DNA from: Candidatus Bathyarchaeota archaeon
Lineage (GTDB): Archaea; Thermoproteota; Bathyarchaeia; TCS64
DNA: 7,234 nt
Direction of reading: 5' to 3'
NCBI GenBank assembly: GCA_026014515.1
Contig: JAOZIG010000487.1
Span: forward strand, 1-7,234
This document shows positions 1 to 5,706 of the stretch, piece by piece. Position 1 is the stretch's first letter; every line of letters starts with the position of its first letter. The translations under genes and the position numbers were made by a program. The notes beneath the pieces were generated by a model, which saw only the letters and a list, made by a program, of their open reading frames with translations, made no database searches and had not been told where the DNA came from.

Positions 1-352
1 CATTGCACATATCATTCAGGTGTATGGCTTGTTGAAGGACATTACAGATGACGAGGAGATTCTATGCGCAGGCATACTTCACGACACCATCGAGGACACA
101 GATACCACATATGAGGAGTTGGTGCGGGAGTTCACCAAGGAGATCGCTGACCTTGTTATGGAGCTTACCTTCGAGGGAGACTCTGAGACTGGACGATATT
201 TCCCGTTACTCCATACCCATAAGGCGATAGTGGTAAAATTCGCTGACCGACTCAGCAACCTTGTGCGGATGGTGGATTGGCCCGGTGACTGGCAGGAAGA
301 TTATCTAAATAATAGTTGTTTCTGGCCAACAGAACCAAAGAAAACTGAGTAG
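1..352 (+). CDS. RelA/SpoT-like HD-domain hydrolase, 5' end missing
   Basis: The reading frame is open from base 2, so the gene starts left of the window. The visible 116 residues match the HD domain of small (p)ppGpp-hydrolase-like proteins (MESH1/SpoT type). A first metal-ligand His lies at bases 8-10 in an H-x3-V-x3-L context. The HDTIED motif follows at bases 80-97, holding the His-Asp metal pair and the Glu-Asp pair used for hydrolysis in that family. The third block, KFADRLSNL, carries the last Asp ligand at bases 245-247. All expected metal ligands are therefore present and the domain looks active. The protein ends soon after this block with a Trp-rich tail (WQEDYLNNS, then FW), so it is a stand-alone HD protein without synthetase, TGS or ACT domains. 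Whether the substrate is ppGpp or another nucleotide cannot be read from the sequence. The TAG stop is followed by T-rich DNA and the next gene has its own promoter. Confidence 0.85.
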   Translation, partial: IAHIIQVYGLLKDITDDEEILCAGILHDTIEDTDTTYEELVREFTKEIADLVMELTFEGDSETGRYFPLLHTHKAIVVKFADRLSNLVRMVDWPGDWQEDYLNNSCFWPTEPKKTE

Positions 353-372
353 TGATTTTTCACCCTATTTTT
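353..372 (+). terminator. T-rich terminator after the HD gene
   Basis: Two T5 runs (356-360 and 368-372) follow directly after the stop of the HD gene, with no hairpin. Archaeal RNA polymerase commonly stops at such runs. The runs are short, so the call is modest. Confidence 0.35.
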
Positions 373-382
373 CTGCTAAGCG

Positions 383-391
383 TTTTATAAT
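383..391 (+). promoter_or_regulatory. TATA box for the class V aminotransferase-like gene
   Basis: The A/T block TTTTATAAT lies in the 58-base gap after the HD gene. Its centre is about 24 bases before the ATG at 411 but only about 12 before the in-frame ATG at 399. Archaeal transcription starts about 22-27 bases past the box centre, so the mRNA would begin at or near 411 and be leaderless. This decides the start of the next gene. Confidence 0.6.
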
Positions 392-410
392 CAAATTCAT
401 GGGATTCTCT

Positions 411-1568
411 ATGGACCTATCCCACACCAGAAAAGACTTCCCCATACTCCAACATATGACCTACCTAAACACAGCAGCCAGCGGTCCAATGTTGAAACCA
501 GTACAAGACGCTGTACTTGGTTATTGGAAATCCAAAGAAGAAACCCAATACAGTAACCTCCCAGACCCATTGAATCCCGCAGCAGAACTAATCAACTGCA
601 ACGAACACGACATCGCCCTTGTTCATCGAGCCTCACAAGGAGTTAACATTGTTGCTGGACTGGTTCAGCCTAAGAAGGGGGAAAACATTGTTTTGACTGA
701 TCTCTCATATCCATCGTCTGTTTATCCATGGATGGGAAAACAAGCCGAGATAAAACGCATCAAGAACCATGATGGAGTTATCGATGTAGCTGATTTCGAG
801 AAAACCATAGATGATAACACAAAGATCGTTTGCCTCAACCGCGTCGAGTGGACCAGTGGACAACGACATGACGTCAAAGCCATATCCGAGATAGCCCACG
901 AACACGGGGCACTAGTATTGGATGACGCGTTCCAAGCAGTTGGCGCAGTCAAAGTGGATGTGAGACATGATGATGTGGACTTTCTGGTGTTCGGTGGAGA
1001 AAAATGGCTCTGCAGCCCATGCAGGGCAGCTGTGATGTATGTGAAACCCGAGCTTGTTGAGCTTTTCATGCCTGATTACAGGTTCTATTGGAGGGTCTAT
1101 GAAGGATTCAAGTGGACTGATGCACCATGGGACAAACCAATACATGATAATATTGCCTCATGGGACCATGACTTGGTTAAGACCGCTGAGCGTTTCGATC
1201 CCGGTTGTGTAGCAGAGGATGCTCAGTGTGGATTGGATGCCTGTCTACGTTATTTCAATAATCTAGGTATAGCCGAGATACAGAAACAGGTGTTTTCACT
1301 GGTTGATTACCTGATTGAATGCTTGGAGGACCTTGGCGTCAAGGTGAATACCCCAAAACAAAGTGAGATGCATGCAGGTATCGTTACCTATACCCATGAT
1401 CGGTATGAGGATAACGTGAAAAGCTATGCTTACCTCCAGAAAAACGGGGTAAATGTGGCTCATCGTTACACTGGGGGCGTGGGTGGTATCCGTGTATCCC
1501 CCCACTTCTTCAACACTGAAGCAGATATAGATGAGCTCTTACGAGTCCAGCGGGAAGCGTTAATCTAG
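411..1568 (+). CDS. Class V aminotransferase-fold PLP enzyme (cysteine desulfurase/isopenicillin-N-epimerase-like)
   Basis: This is a 385-residue cytosolic fold-type I PLP enzyme. The N-terminal YLNTAASGP block is typical of class V. The PLP-ring Asp is D172 and its partner Q175 (DDAFQAVG). The Schiff-base lysine is K198, in the GGEKWL motif. A substrate-carboxylate arginine, R361, lies in the C-terminal GGIRVSPHFFNT block, the usual family ending. The cysteine expected before that block in SufS-type desulfurases is absent (the stretch reads AHRYTGGVGG). A true cysteine desulfurase is therefore unlikely; an epimerase, lyase or aminotransferase fits better, and the substrate is unknown. The ATG at 411 is preferred over the one at 399 because of the TATA spacing and because family members usually start just before the D-x-x-x-x-R-x-D-F-P segment. 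The gene appears to be its own transcription unit, bounded by T-runs and separate promoters. Confidence 0.88.
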   Translation: MDLSHTRKDFPILQHMTYLNTAASGPMLKPVQDAVLGYWKSKEETQYSNLPDPLNPAAELINCNEHDIALVHRASQGVNIVAGLVQPKKGENIVLTDLSYPSSVYPWMGKQAEIKRIKNHDGVIDVADFEKTIDDNTKIVCLNRVEWTSGQRHDVKAISEIAHEHGALVLDDAFQAVGAVKVDVRHDDVDFLVFGGEKWLCSPCRAAVMYVKPELVELFMPDYRFYWRVYEGFKWTDAPWDKPIHDNIASWDHDLVKTAERFDPGCVAEDAQCGLDACLRYFNNLGIAEIQKQVFSLVDYLIECLEDLGVKVNTPKQSEMHAGIVTYTHDRYEDNVKSYAYLQKNGVNVAHRYTGGVGGIRVSPHFFNTEADIDELLRVQREALI

Positions 1569-1611
1569 CTTCTCTCGGGCTTTGGATCAAGGTCTGATCT
1601 CATTTCTCATG

Positions 1612-1618
1612 CTTTTTT
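1612..1618 (+). terminator. T6 terminator after the PLP-enzyme gene
   Basis: GC followed by T6 lies 44 bases past the TAG stop and just before the next promoter. There is no convincing hairpin, which fits archaeal oligo-T termination. Confidence 0.45.
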
Positions 1619-1628
1619 CGGAAAAATG

Positions 1629-1636
1629 CTAATAAT
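1629..1636 (+). promoter_or_regulatory. TATA box for the flavin/Fe-S oxidoreductase gene
   Basis: CTAATAAT is centred about 25 bases before the ATG at 1657 and preceded by an A-rich stretch (1622-1626) that could act as a BRE. No Shine-Dalgarno sequence precedes the ATG. The spacing predicts a leaderless mRNA. Confidence 0.5.
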
Positions 1637-1656
1637 TCAAAGTGTAAAGTGATACT

Positions 1657-3597
1657 ATGTCTCGTTTTCCAAACTTATTCACACCTATGAAACTAGGGCC
1701 TTACATGCTAAAGAACCGTATTGAAGCCGCACCTATGGGAGCCCATGGCTCACCAGACGGGTACATCACCCCCGAGGGTGTAGCATACTATGAACTTAGG
1801 GCAAAAGGTGGAGCAGCCATTGTTTGTATTGGGGAAAGTATGATTGATTCCAAGGGAACATCTCACGGCAGGGTTACTCCTTTAGATGACCCGAGAATAC
1901 TTCCATCATTGATTAGCGCTACTGACGCGATAAAACGCCACGGAGCGGTATCAAACATCGAGTTGCTTCACGCTGGAATCAGGTCAGGTACACCACGCCC
2001 AGACGACCCAGTCTATGGACCAAGCGCAGGAACCAGCTTCTACGGCAAAAAAATCATCGAGATGGGAGACGAGGAGATACAACACGTTGTAGAAGCCTTT
2101 GGAAACGCGGCTGAGATGGCGAAACTAGGTGGGGTGCAGATGTGTATGATCCACGGTGGACACGGTTGGTTGCTATCTCAGTGGTTCAGCAAGCTTCACA
2201 ATCACAGGACAGACGAGTACGGGGGCAGCATCAAGAACAGGGCTCGTATCGCGTTAATGATCATTGACGATATACGGAAAAAATGTGGACCAAAGTTCCC
2301 CATCGAGATACGGCTAAGCGGAGACGAGTTCACAGAAGGCGGCATGAGCATAGAAGAAACAGTTGAACTAGCCAAGGTACTAGACGGAAAAGTTGACATG
2401 ATCCACCTATCAGCTGCCACATTCAACGATAGAGCAGCTGGGCTCAGGATGTTCCCAAGCATGTTCCTCCCAAGAGGCTGCAACGTGTTCCTAGCTGAGG
2501 CAGTTAAGAAAGCTGTGAGTACTCCTGTGAACACCGTTGGGTCGTTAAATGATCCTGCTCACATGGAGGAGATACTGGATACCGGGAAAGCAGACATGGT
2601 TACGCTGGGTAGAGCCCTCTTAGCTGATCCATATTTGCCTGAGAAGGCGAGAAAAGGACGTGAGGCAGACATCACTCCATGTCTCCGATGCAACTATTGC
2701 ATCAGTCAGAACTTCACACCTTACGTCAAGTATCCTAAGGGTATCGTCAGATGCGTGGTAAACCCCGTCATTGGCAGGGAGTTAGAAAACAAGTTTGTTC
2801 AACCAAGTAGCGGCAAAAAGAGGGTACTTGTTGTTGGGGGTGGACCGGCTGGGATGCAGGCAGCCATCACAGCGGCTGACCGGGGGCACACGGTGACCCT
2901 CTGTGAGAAGCATAGCCGGCTTGGTGGTACACTGCTTTTTGCTGAACGTGAATACTTCAAAGAGGATATCAAGAAACTAACCGAGGTTCTCATCAGACGA
3001 GTACGGGAAAGACCAATCAAGATTATGCTGGGCAAGGAGGTTACCCACGAGTTGATAAGTGAAACAGCACCGGATGTATTGATAGCTGCGGTGGGAGCAG
3101 AGCCAATTATCCTAAACATACCTGGTGTACGTGGCGAGAACGTTGTCATAGCTGCAGGCGACTATGATGAGACCCGGATTGGGGACAAGGTGGTGGTCAT
3201 CGGAGGTGGTTTGGTGGGCTGTGAAAAAGGATTGCACATGGCTCATGAAGGCAAGGATGTGACTATTCTTGAGATGCTTGACAAGGCTGCACCCACAGCA
3301 CCATATCTCCACTGGCTTGGGTTGATGAAAGAGCTTGAAAAAAGCACCAAACTCATAACCGGCGTAAGATGCACAAAGATAACCGAGAAAGGCGTTTATG
3401 CTGTGAATCAGAAAGACGAGGAACAGTTCTACGAGGCAGACACTGTACTCTTAGCAGCTGGTTTGAAGCCACGAACAGAGTTAGTGGAGTCGCTTCGGTT
3501 TAGTGCTCCTGATTTCAGTGTCATCGGAGACTGTCTGGAGCCAGCCACCGTTTTGGAAGCGATCCATATGGGATTTTTCTCAGCGCTGGACATCTAA
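1657..3597 (+). CDS. NADH:flavin oxidoreductase, old-yellow-enzyme/2,4-dienoyl-CoA-reductase family with Fe-S cluster
   Basis: This 646-residue three-part flavoenzyme is laid out like 2,4-dienoyl-CoA reductase, 2-enoate reductase, BaiCD/BaiH and trimethylamine dehydrogenase. Residues 1-335 form the FMN-binding TIM barrel (N-terminal FTPMKLG, active-site H166-GG-H169, then the RTDEYGGS block). Cysteines C342, C345, C349 and C366 match the ligands of the family's 4Fe-4S cluster. Residues 388-646 hold a dinucleotide fold with VVGGGPAG (392-399), an inserted NAD(P)H-binding fold with VIGGGLVG (514-521), and a FAD-closing VIGDC (622-626). In this family electrons pass from NAD(P)H through FAD and the Fe-S cluster to FMN, which reduces an activated C=C bond or similar substrate. 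The usual proton-donor Tyr is replaced by W171. The acceptor is unknown; enoates or enoyl-CoAs are plausible. The protein is full length and monocistronic, with T-runs on both sides. Confidence 0.92.
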   Translation: MSRFPNLFTPMKLGPYMLKNRIEAAPMGAHGSPDGYITPEGVAYYELRAKGGAAIVCIGESMIDSKGTSHGRVTPLDDPRILPSLISATDAIKRHGAVSNIELLHAGIRSGTPRPDDPVYGPSAGTSFYGKKIIEMGDEEIQHVVEAFGNAAEMAKLGGVQMCMIHGGHGWLLSQWFSKLHNHRTDEYGGSIKNRARIALMIIDDIRKKCGPKFPIEIRLSGDEFTEGGMSIEETVELAKVLDGKVDMIHLSAATFNDRAAGLRMFPSMFLPRGCNVFLAEAVKKAVSTPVNTVGSLNDPAHMEEILDTGKADMVTLGRALLADPYLPEKARKGREADITPCLRCNYCISQNFTPYVKYPKGIVRCVVNPVIGRELENKFVQPSSGKKRVLVVGGGPAGMQAAITAADRGHTVTLCEKHSRLGGTLLFAEREYFKEDIKKLTEVLIRRVRERPIKIMLGKEVTHELISETAPDVLIAAVGAEPIILNIPGVRGENVVIAAGDYDETRIGDKVVVIGGGLVGCEKGLHMAHEGKDVTILEMLDKAAPTAPYLHWLGLMKELEKSTKLITGVRCTKITEKGVYAVNQKDEEQFYEADTVLLAAGLKPRTELVESLRFSAPDFSVIGDCLEPATVLEAIHMGFFSALDI

Positions 3598-3603
3598 CAC
3601 ACG

Positions 3604-3623
3604 TTTTTTGTTAATTTTTTAAC
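3604..3623 (+). terminator. Double T-run terminator after the oxidoreductase gene
   Basis: T6 (3604-3609) and a second T6 (3615-3620) begin 6 bases after the TAA stop. The second lies inside a weak inverted repeat, GTTAA/TTAAC (3610-3614 and 3619-3623). This is a strong archaeal-style oligo-T terminator, and the repeat is probably incidental. Confidence 0.6.
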
Positions 3624-3639
3624 ATATTGAATAAATTCG

Positions 3640-3648
3640 TATATTATC
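3640..3648 (+). promoter_or_regulatory. TATA box for the ACT-like gene
   Basis: TATATTAT (3640-3647) is centred about 27 bases before the ATG at 3671. A second A/T block at 3629-3637 (GAATAAATT) could instead give a start near 3660 and a leader of about 10 bases that keeps the nearby GGTGA motif. The two choices cannot be separated from sequence. Confidence 0.45.
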
Positions 3649-3659
3649 TCCAATGTTTT

Positions 3660-3665
3660 AGGTGA
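3660..3665 (+). promoter_or_regulatory. Ribosome binding site selecting the ATG at 3671
   Basis: AGGTGA ends 5 bases before the ATG at 3671 and is a good Shine-Dalgarno match. It contains the in-frame GTG at 3662, which is therefore unlikely to be the start. It works only if transcription starts upstream of it. Confidence 0.5.
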
Positions 3666-3670
3666 AAACG

Positions 3671-4087
3671 ATGGTACTCGATATCAAACTAACCACATAT
3701 TATAACATGGTTATTGAAGGAAACGCAGTGGAAGGATTCAAACTGTTATCAGCATTCGCTGATGCTGGAGTTAACCTCCTCGGGTTCAAAGCAGTCCCAA
3801 CTGGGAACAACCGCACACAGTTCACATTATTCCCAGATGATCCCACAAAGATGGATGAAGGCGCAAAAAACGCTGGAATAGGCTTGGCTGGACCTTACTC
3901 TGCGGTAATCGTTAAGAGTGATTCTGATGAACCGGGGGAGTGTGGAAAAGTCCATGAGAAGTTGGCGAATGCAGGTATAGATGTTAAGGAGTCCTCTGGT
4001 ATAGCTGATATCAAGGATAGCTATGGCATCATTTTCTACATTAAACATGAAGATGGCGCAAAAGCCATGGAAGCTTTGAAGAAATAA
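3671..4087 (+). CDS. Small tandem ACT-like domain protein
   Basis: This 138-residue soluble protein has two similar alpha/beta halves, roughly residues 8-65 and 73-138. Each follows the ACT pattern: a strand, a helix led by a glycine turn (EGFKLLSAFADAGVNL in the first; CGKVHEKLANAGIDV in the second), then strands (FKAVP...TQFTLFP and ESSGIAD...YGIIFYI). ACT domains usually bind amino acids or other small ligands as dimers and control enzymes. This protein has no attached catalytic domain, so a stand-alone ligand sensor or a partner of another enzyme is likely. Similar short ACT-like proteins are known in bacteria and archaea without an assigned role. The ATG at 3671 is preferred over the upstream GTG at 3662 because it has both a Shine-Dalgarno match and suitable TATA spacing. 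The gene has its own promoter, and its 3' end converges on the minus-strand operon with 32 bases between the stops. Confidence 0.75.
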   Translation: MVLDIKLTTYYNMVIEGNAVEGFKLLSAFADAGVNLLGFKAVPTGNNRTQFTLFPDDPTKMDEGAKNAGIGLAGPYSAVIVKSDSDEPGECGKVHEKLANAGIDVKESSGIADIKDSYGIIFYIKHEDGAKAMEALKK

Positions 4088-4103
4088 CTTCAACTCCAAC
4101 ATG

Positions 4104-4119
4104 GGGAAAAAAATCAAAA
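4104..4119 (-). terminator. Terminator of the minus-strand operon
   Basis: Read on the minus strand, the TAG stop at 4122-4120 is followed at once by TTTT, GA and a T7 run (plus-strand A7 at 4107-4113). This fits archaeal oligo-T termination and lies between the two convergent genes. No matching T-run ends the plus-strand gene, so its transcript may run into the antisense of the 83-residue gene. Confidence 0.5.
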
Positions 4120-4371
4120 CTACGAGTCATCTTGAAGATGAGAGAGAAACGCGAGCAACTCATCTATTGTTATGTCTAGACGGATTCTGCCGTTTGTACC
4201 GAGAAACTCAAGAACCATCTCCTCCAACAAGGTAATGTTCCTTATTTTCCCCAGATCCCCTGTGATCAATACCGTGTTTCGTGGTTCCATTGATAAAACA
4301 AGTTCTGAAACGTATTCCTTCTTCTGTAACTCCACAGAGAATCTACTTGAATCAGAGGAAGAGTGGGTCAT
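4120..4371 (-). CDS. Unrecognised 83-residue protein, translationally coupled to the dehydrogenase
   Basis: I do not recognise this protein. The ATG overlaps the stop of the dehydrogenase gene as ATGA (4371-4368), a classic coupled junction. That supports the minus-strand frame over the competing plus-strand frame in the same DNA. A GGAG is 17 bases upstream, too far to act as a normal ribosome binding site, so re-initiation is likely. The first ten residues are Ser-rich and probably disordered. The rest looks like a small alpha/beta domain: a helix (about 16-29), a strand NTVLITGDL (32-40), a helix ITLLEEMVLEFLG (46-58), a strand GRIRLDIT (61-68) and a helix DELLAFLSHL (70-79). There are no cysteines, no membrane segment and no signal peptide. 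Its position suggests a partner or regulator of the dehydrogenase, but no function can be assigned. Confidence 0.7.
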   Translation of the reverse strand: MTHSSSDSSRFSVELQKKEYVSELVLSMEPRNTVLITGDLGKIRNITLLEEMVLEFLGTNGRIRLDITIDELLAFLSHLQDDS

Positions 4372-5498
4372 TGTCGATAAACTCTTTTCTCCGATGGCTC
4401 GTTTTTGAAAAACTTTGAAATAGCGCTCTTGTCAAGTCCCGCGTTTATTATTGCTTGTTCAAGCTCATGTTTTTTTGCTGCATTGCTTGTTTCCTTGAAT
4501 CTTGTTGTCCTTCCTGCGTTATTTACAGGGTACAGTGGTGGTTCTCCTTTTTGTGCCCTATAAACGAAGGTGCTTAGTCTATCACAGAATCTTTCCATCA
4601 GTTGGCTTGAGGCACTAGCTGTATGAGACGTGATAATAGAGTTGTATCCCTCAAAAAGGGTCTTTAACTCAACCGCCCTCTCATCACATGTTTTTGGCAC
4701 ATCAACACCAACCCCATACAGCTTTCCACTAGCAAGAGCTCTAGCAGCTGCCTCCTCATCCATAACATCCTTTCTCGCGGTATTGATGAGGATAGCCCCG
4801 GGCTTCATTGATTCGATTTCCTTTGCTCCGATGATGTGTCTTGTCTCCGGGTTAAGGGGTACATGTATGCTCAGAATATCTGACTCTTTTATCAGATCAG
4901 CTAGCTGTCTATACTCGACCCCAAGTCTGTTTTCATCCGCAAACGATAATCTGTTCATCTTATTGTACAAGATTTGAACTCCGAATGGTCTAACTAACTT
5001 GGCTAGCTCTGTCCCTATGGCTCCTAGCCCTAAAATCCCGACTGTTCTACCACATAATTCCCATAGATCTCCCGGTTTACAGACTGGCCATGATCCCTTG
5101 ATGACTTCTTCGTGCATCAGGAACCCCTTGCGCTGTAATACCAGCATCATCATCAATGTGTGTTCTGCTACAGTTATTGCGTTTATCCCCGCGTTGTTAG
5201 ATACAGGGATGCCGAGGTTGTCCGCTGCCGTGAGGTCTATTTTATCATATCCTACTGAGGCGAATTGGACTCTTTCTAGTTTGTTAGCTGTTTCCAAGAT
5301 TTTTTCGTTTAGATAGGGCATCACTGGTGATGCGATTATCATGTTACAGTCCGAGACTAGCTCACATACTTGTTCATCTGATAAGCCCTGTGGCGCTACG
5401 ACAAAATCCACTGAGCTAGGATCTATGTTTCTTACCACCCAAGGGTATTGTAACTCGCTTGGTTGAGGTATGAACGATACTATCTTGTATTTCTCCAT
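4368..5498 (-). CDS. D-isomer-specific 2-hydroxyacid dehydrogenase family protein with atypical active site and C-terminal tail
   Basis: This 376-residue member of the D-2-hydroxyacid dehydrogenase family (reversible reduction of 2-oxo acids with NAD(P)H) is presumably cytosolic. The split catalytic domain starts with a strand at residues 4-10 and carries FASVGYDKIDL (79-89), NNAG and VAEHT. The Rossmann domain has GLGAIG (157-162). Catalytic R242 (INTAR) and H292 (SHTA) are present, but the Glu normally five residues after the conserved Asp (D266) is a Cys (C271), and the usual Glu-Pro is missing. The second Rossmann strand ends YNKMNR, with Asn where NAD-preferring enzymes usually have Asp, so NADP use is possible. 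About 45 extra residues (330-376), mostly charged and partly helical, follow the usual end. The start at 5498 has a strong Shine-Dalgarno GAGGAGA. The longer frame from 5606 is rejected because that DNA encodes the cysteine-rich gene. The substrate is unknown. Confidence 0.88.
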   Translation of the reverse strand: MEKYKIVSFIPQPSELQYPWVVRNIDPSSVDFVVAPQGLSDEQVCELVSDCNMIIASPVMPYLNEKILETANKLERVQFASVGYDKIDLTAADNLGIPVSNNAGINAITVAEHTLMMMLVLQRKGFLMHEEVIKGSWPVCKPGDLWELCGRTVGILGLGAIGTELAKLVRPFGVQILYNKMNRLSFADENRLGVEYRQLADLIKESDILSIHVPLNPETRHIIGAKEIESMKPGAILINTARKDVMDEEAAARALASGKLYGVGVDVPKTCDERAVELKTLFEGYNSIITSHTASASSQLMERFCDRLSTFVYRAQKGEPPLYPVNNAGRTTRFKETSNAAKKHELEQAIINAGLDKSAISKFFKNEPSEKRVYRQ

Positions 5499-5499
5499 T

Positions 5500-5676
5500 T
5501 TATCTCCTCTCTCCAAATCTTGGTATGGGTGCTTTTCCAGTCCCATTGCATTGTTCACAGATTCTTCTACCCGTGCCCCCACAGTAGGGACATGGGTTGT
5601 AACCATGAGTTACTTCTACGCCCCCTCCGCAACAGGTTACGGTGCCTAAACCGCCGCATTTTTGACAAGTTCCCAT
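5500..5676 (-). CDS. DnaJ-type cysteine-rich zinc-binding mini-protein (58 residues)
   Basis: This 58-residue protein is almost entirely a zinc-finger domain of the DnaJ central type. C4-QK-C7-GGLG, C29-PY-C32-GGTG and C40-EQ-C43-NGTG are three clear CxxCxGxG units. A degenerate unit (C15-C16-GGG) sits between the first and second, with H24 nearby as another possible ligand. Eight cysteines could hold two zinc ions. There is no J-domain or other DnaJ part, and no signal peptide. In DnaJ and plant BSD2-like proteins such domains bind unfolded protein or have thiol activity; here a chaperone-like or assembly role for the downstream enzyme is only an inference. The TAA stop is one base from the dehydrogenase ATG, so the two genes are surely co-transcribed and probably translationally coupled. 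The gene leads the operon, and a TATA box about 27 bases before the ATG predicts a leaderless mRNA. It is easily missed by gene callers because of its size. Confidence 0.85.
   Translation of the reverse strand: MGTCQKCGGLGTVTCCGGGVEVTHGYNPCPYCGGTGRRICEQCNGTGKAPIPRFGERR
5503..5509 (-). promoter_or_regulatory. Shine-Dalgarno site of the dehydrogenase gene
   Basis: The minus strand reads GAGGAGA, with the GGAG core 5 bases before the ATG at 5498. It lies inside the last codons of the upstream cysteine-rich gene. It is the strongest ribosome binding site in the window and sets the dehydrogenase start, as expected for an internal gene of an operon whose first gene is leaderless. Confidence 0.8.
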
Positions 5677-5698
5677 GTTTTGAAGTGAAATAAAACGG

Positions 5699-5706
5699 TA
5701 AATATG
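5699..5706 (-). promoter_or_regulatory. TATA box of the minus-strand operon
   Basis: The minus strand reads CATATTTA, centred about 27 bases before the ATG at 5676. The upstream bases (5707-5719 on the plus strand) hold a TTGTAAT half-site that matches half of the palindrome before the divergent regulator gene. A second A/T block (plus 5688-5695) is too close to the ATG to be the promoter. Confidence 0.5.

Noticed and set aside
399..410. Earlier ATG at 399 for the PLP enzyme
   Set aside because: It is only about 12 bases from the TATA box centre, so the transcript would start downstream of it. The four added residues do not extend the family fold.
3662..3670. GTG start at 3662 for the ACT-like protein
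   Set aside because: The GTG is part of the AGGTGA ribosome site for the ATG at 3671, and the extra three residues lie before the first ACT strand.
4127..4141. 15-base inverted repeat TCATCTT-G-AAGATGA at the end of the 83-residue gene
   Set aside because: It lies within codons near the stop, is short with a one-base centre that cannot form a proper RNA hairpin loop, and the T-run beyond the stop already explains termination.
4172..4408. Plus-strand 78-residue frame antisense to the 83-residue gene
   Set aside because: It has no promoter or ribosome site and runs across the coupled ATGA junction of two minus-strand genes. Its composition looks like an antisense shadow.
5499..5606. 36-residue N-terminal extension of the dehydrogenase from an ATG at 5606
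   Set aside because: The same DNA in another frame encodes clear CxxCxGxG units of the mini-protein, and a strong Shine-Dalgarno sits just before the ATG at 5498, where the family's first strand begins.
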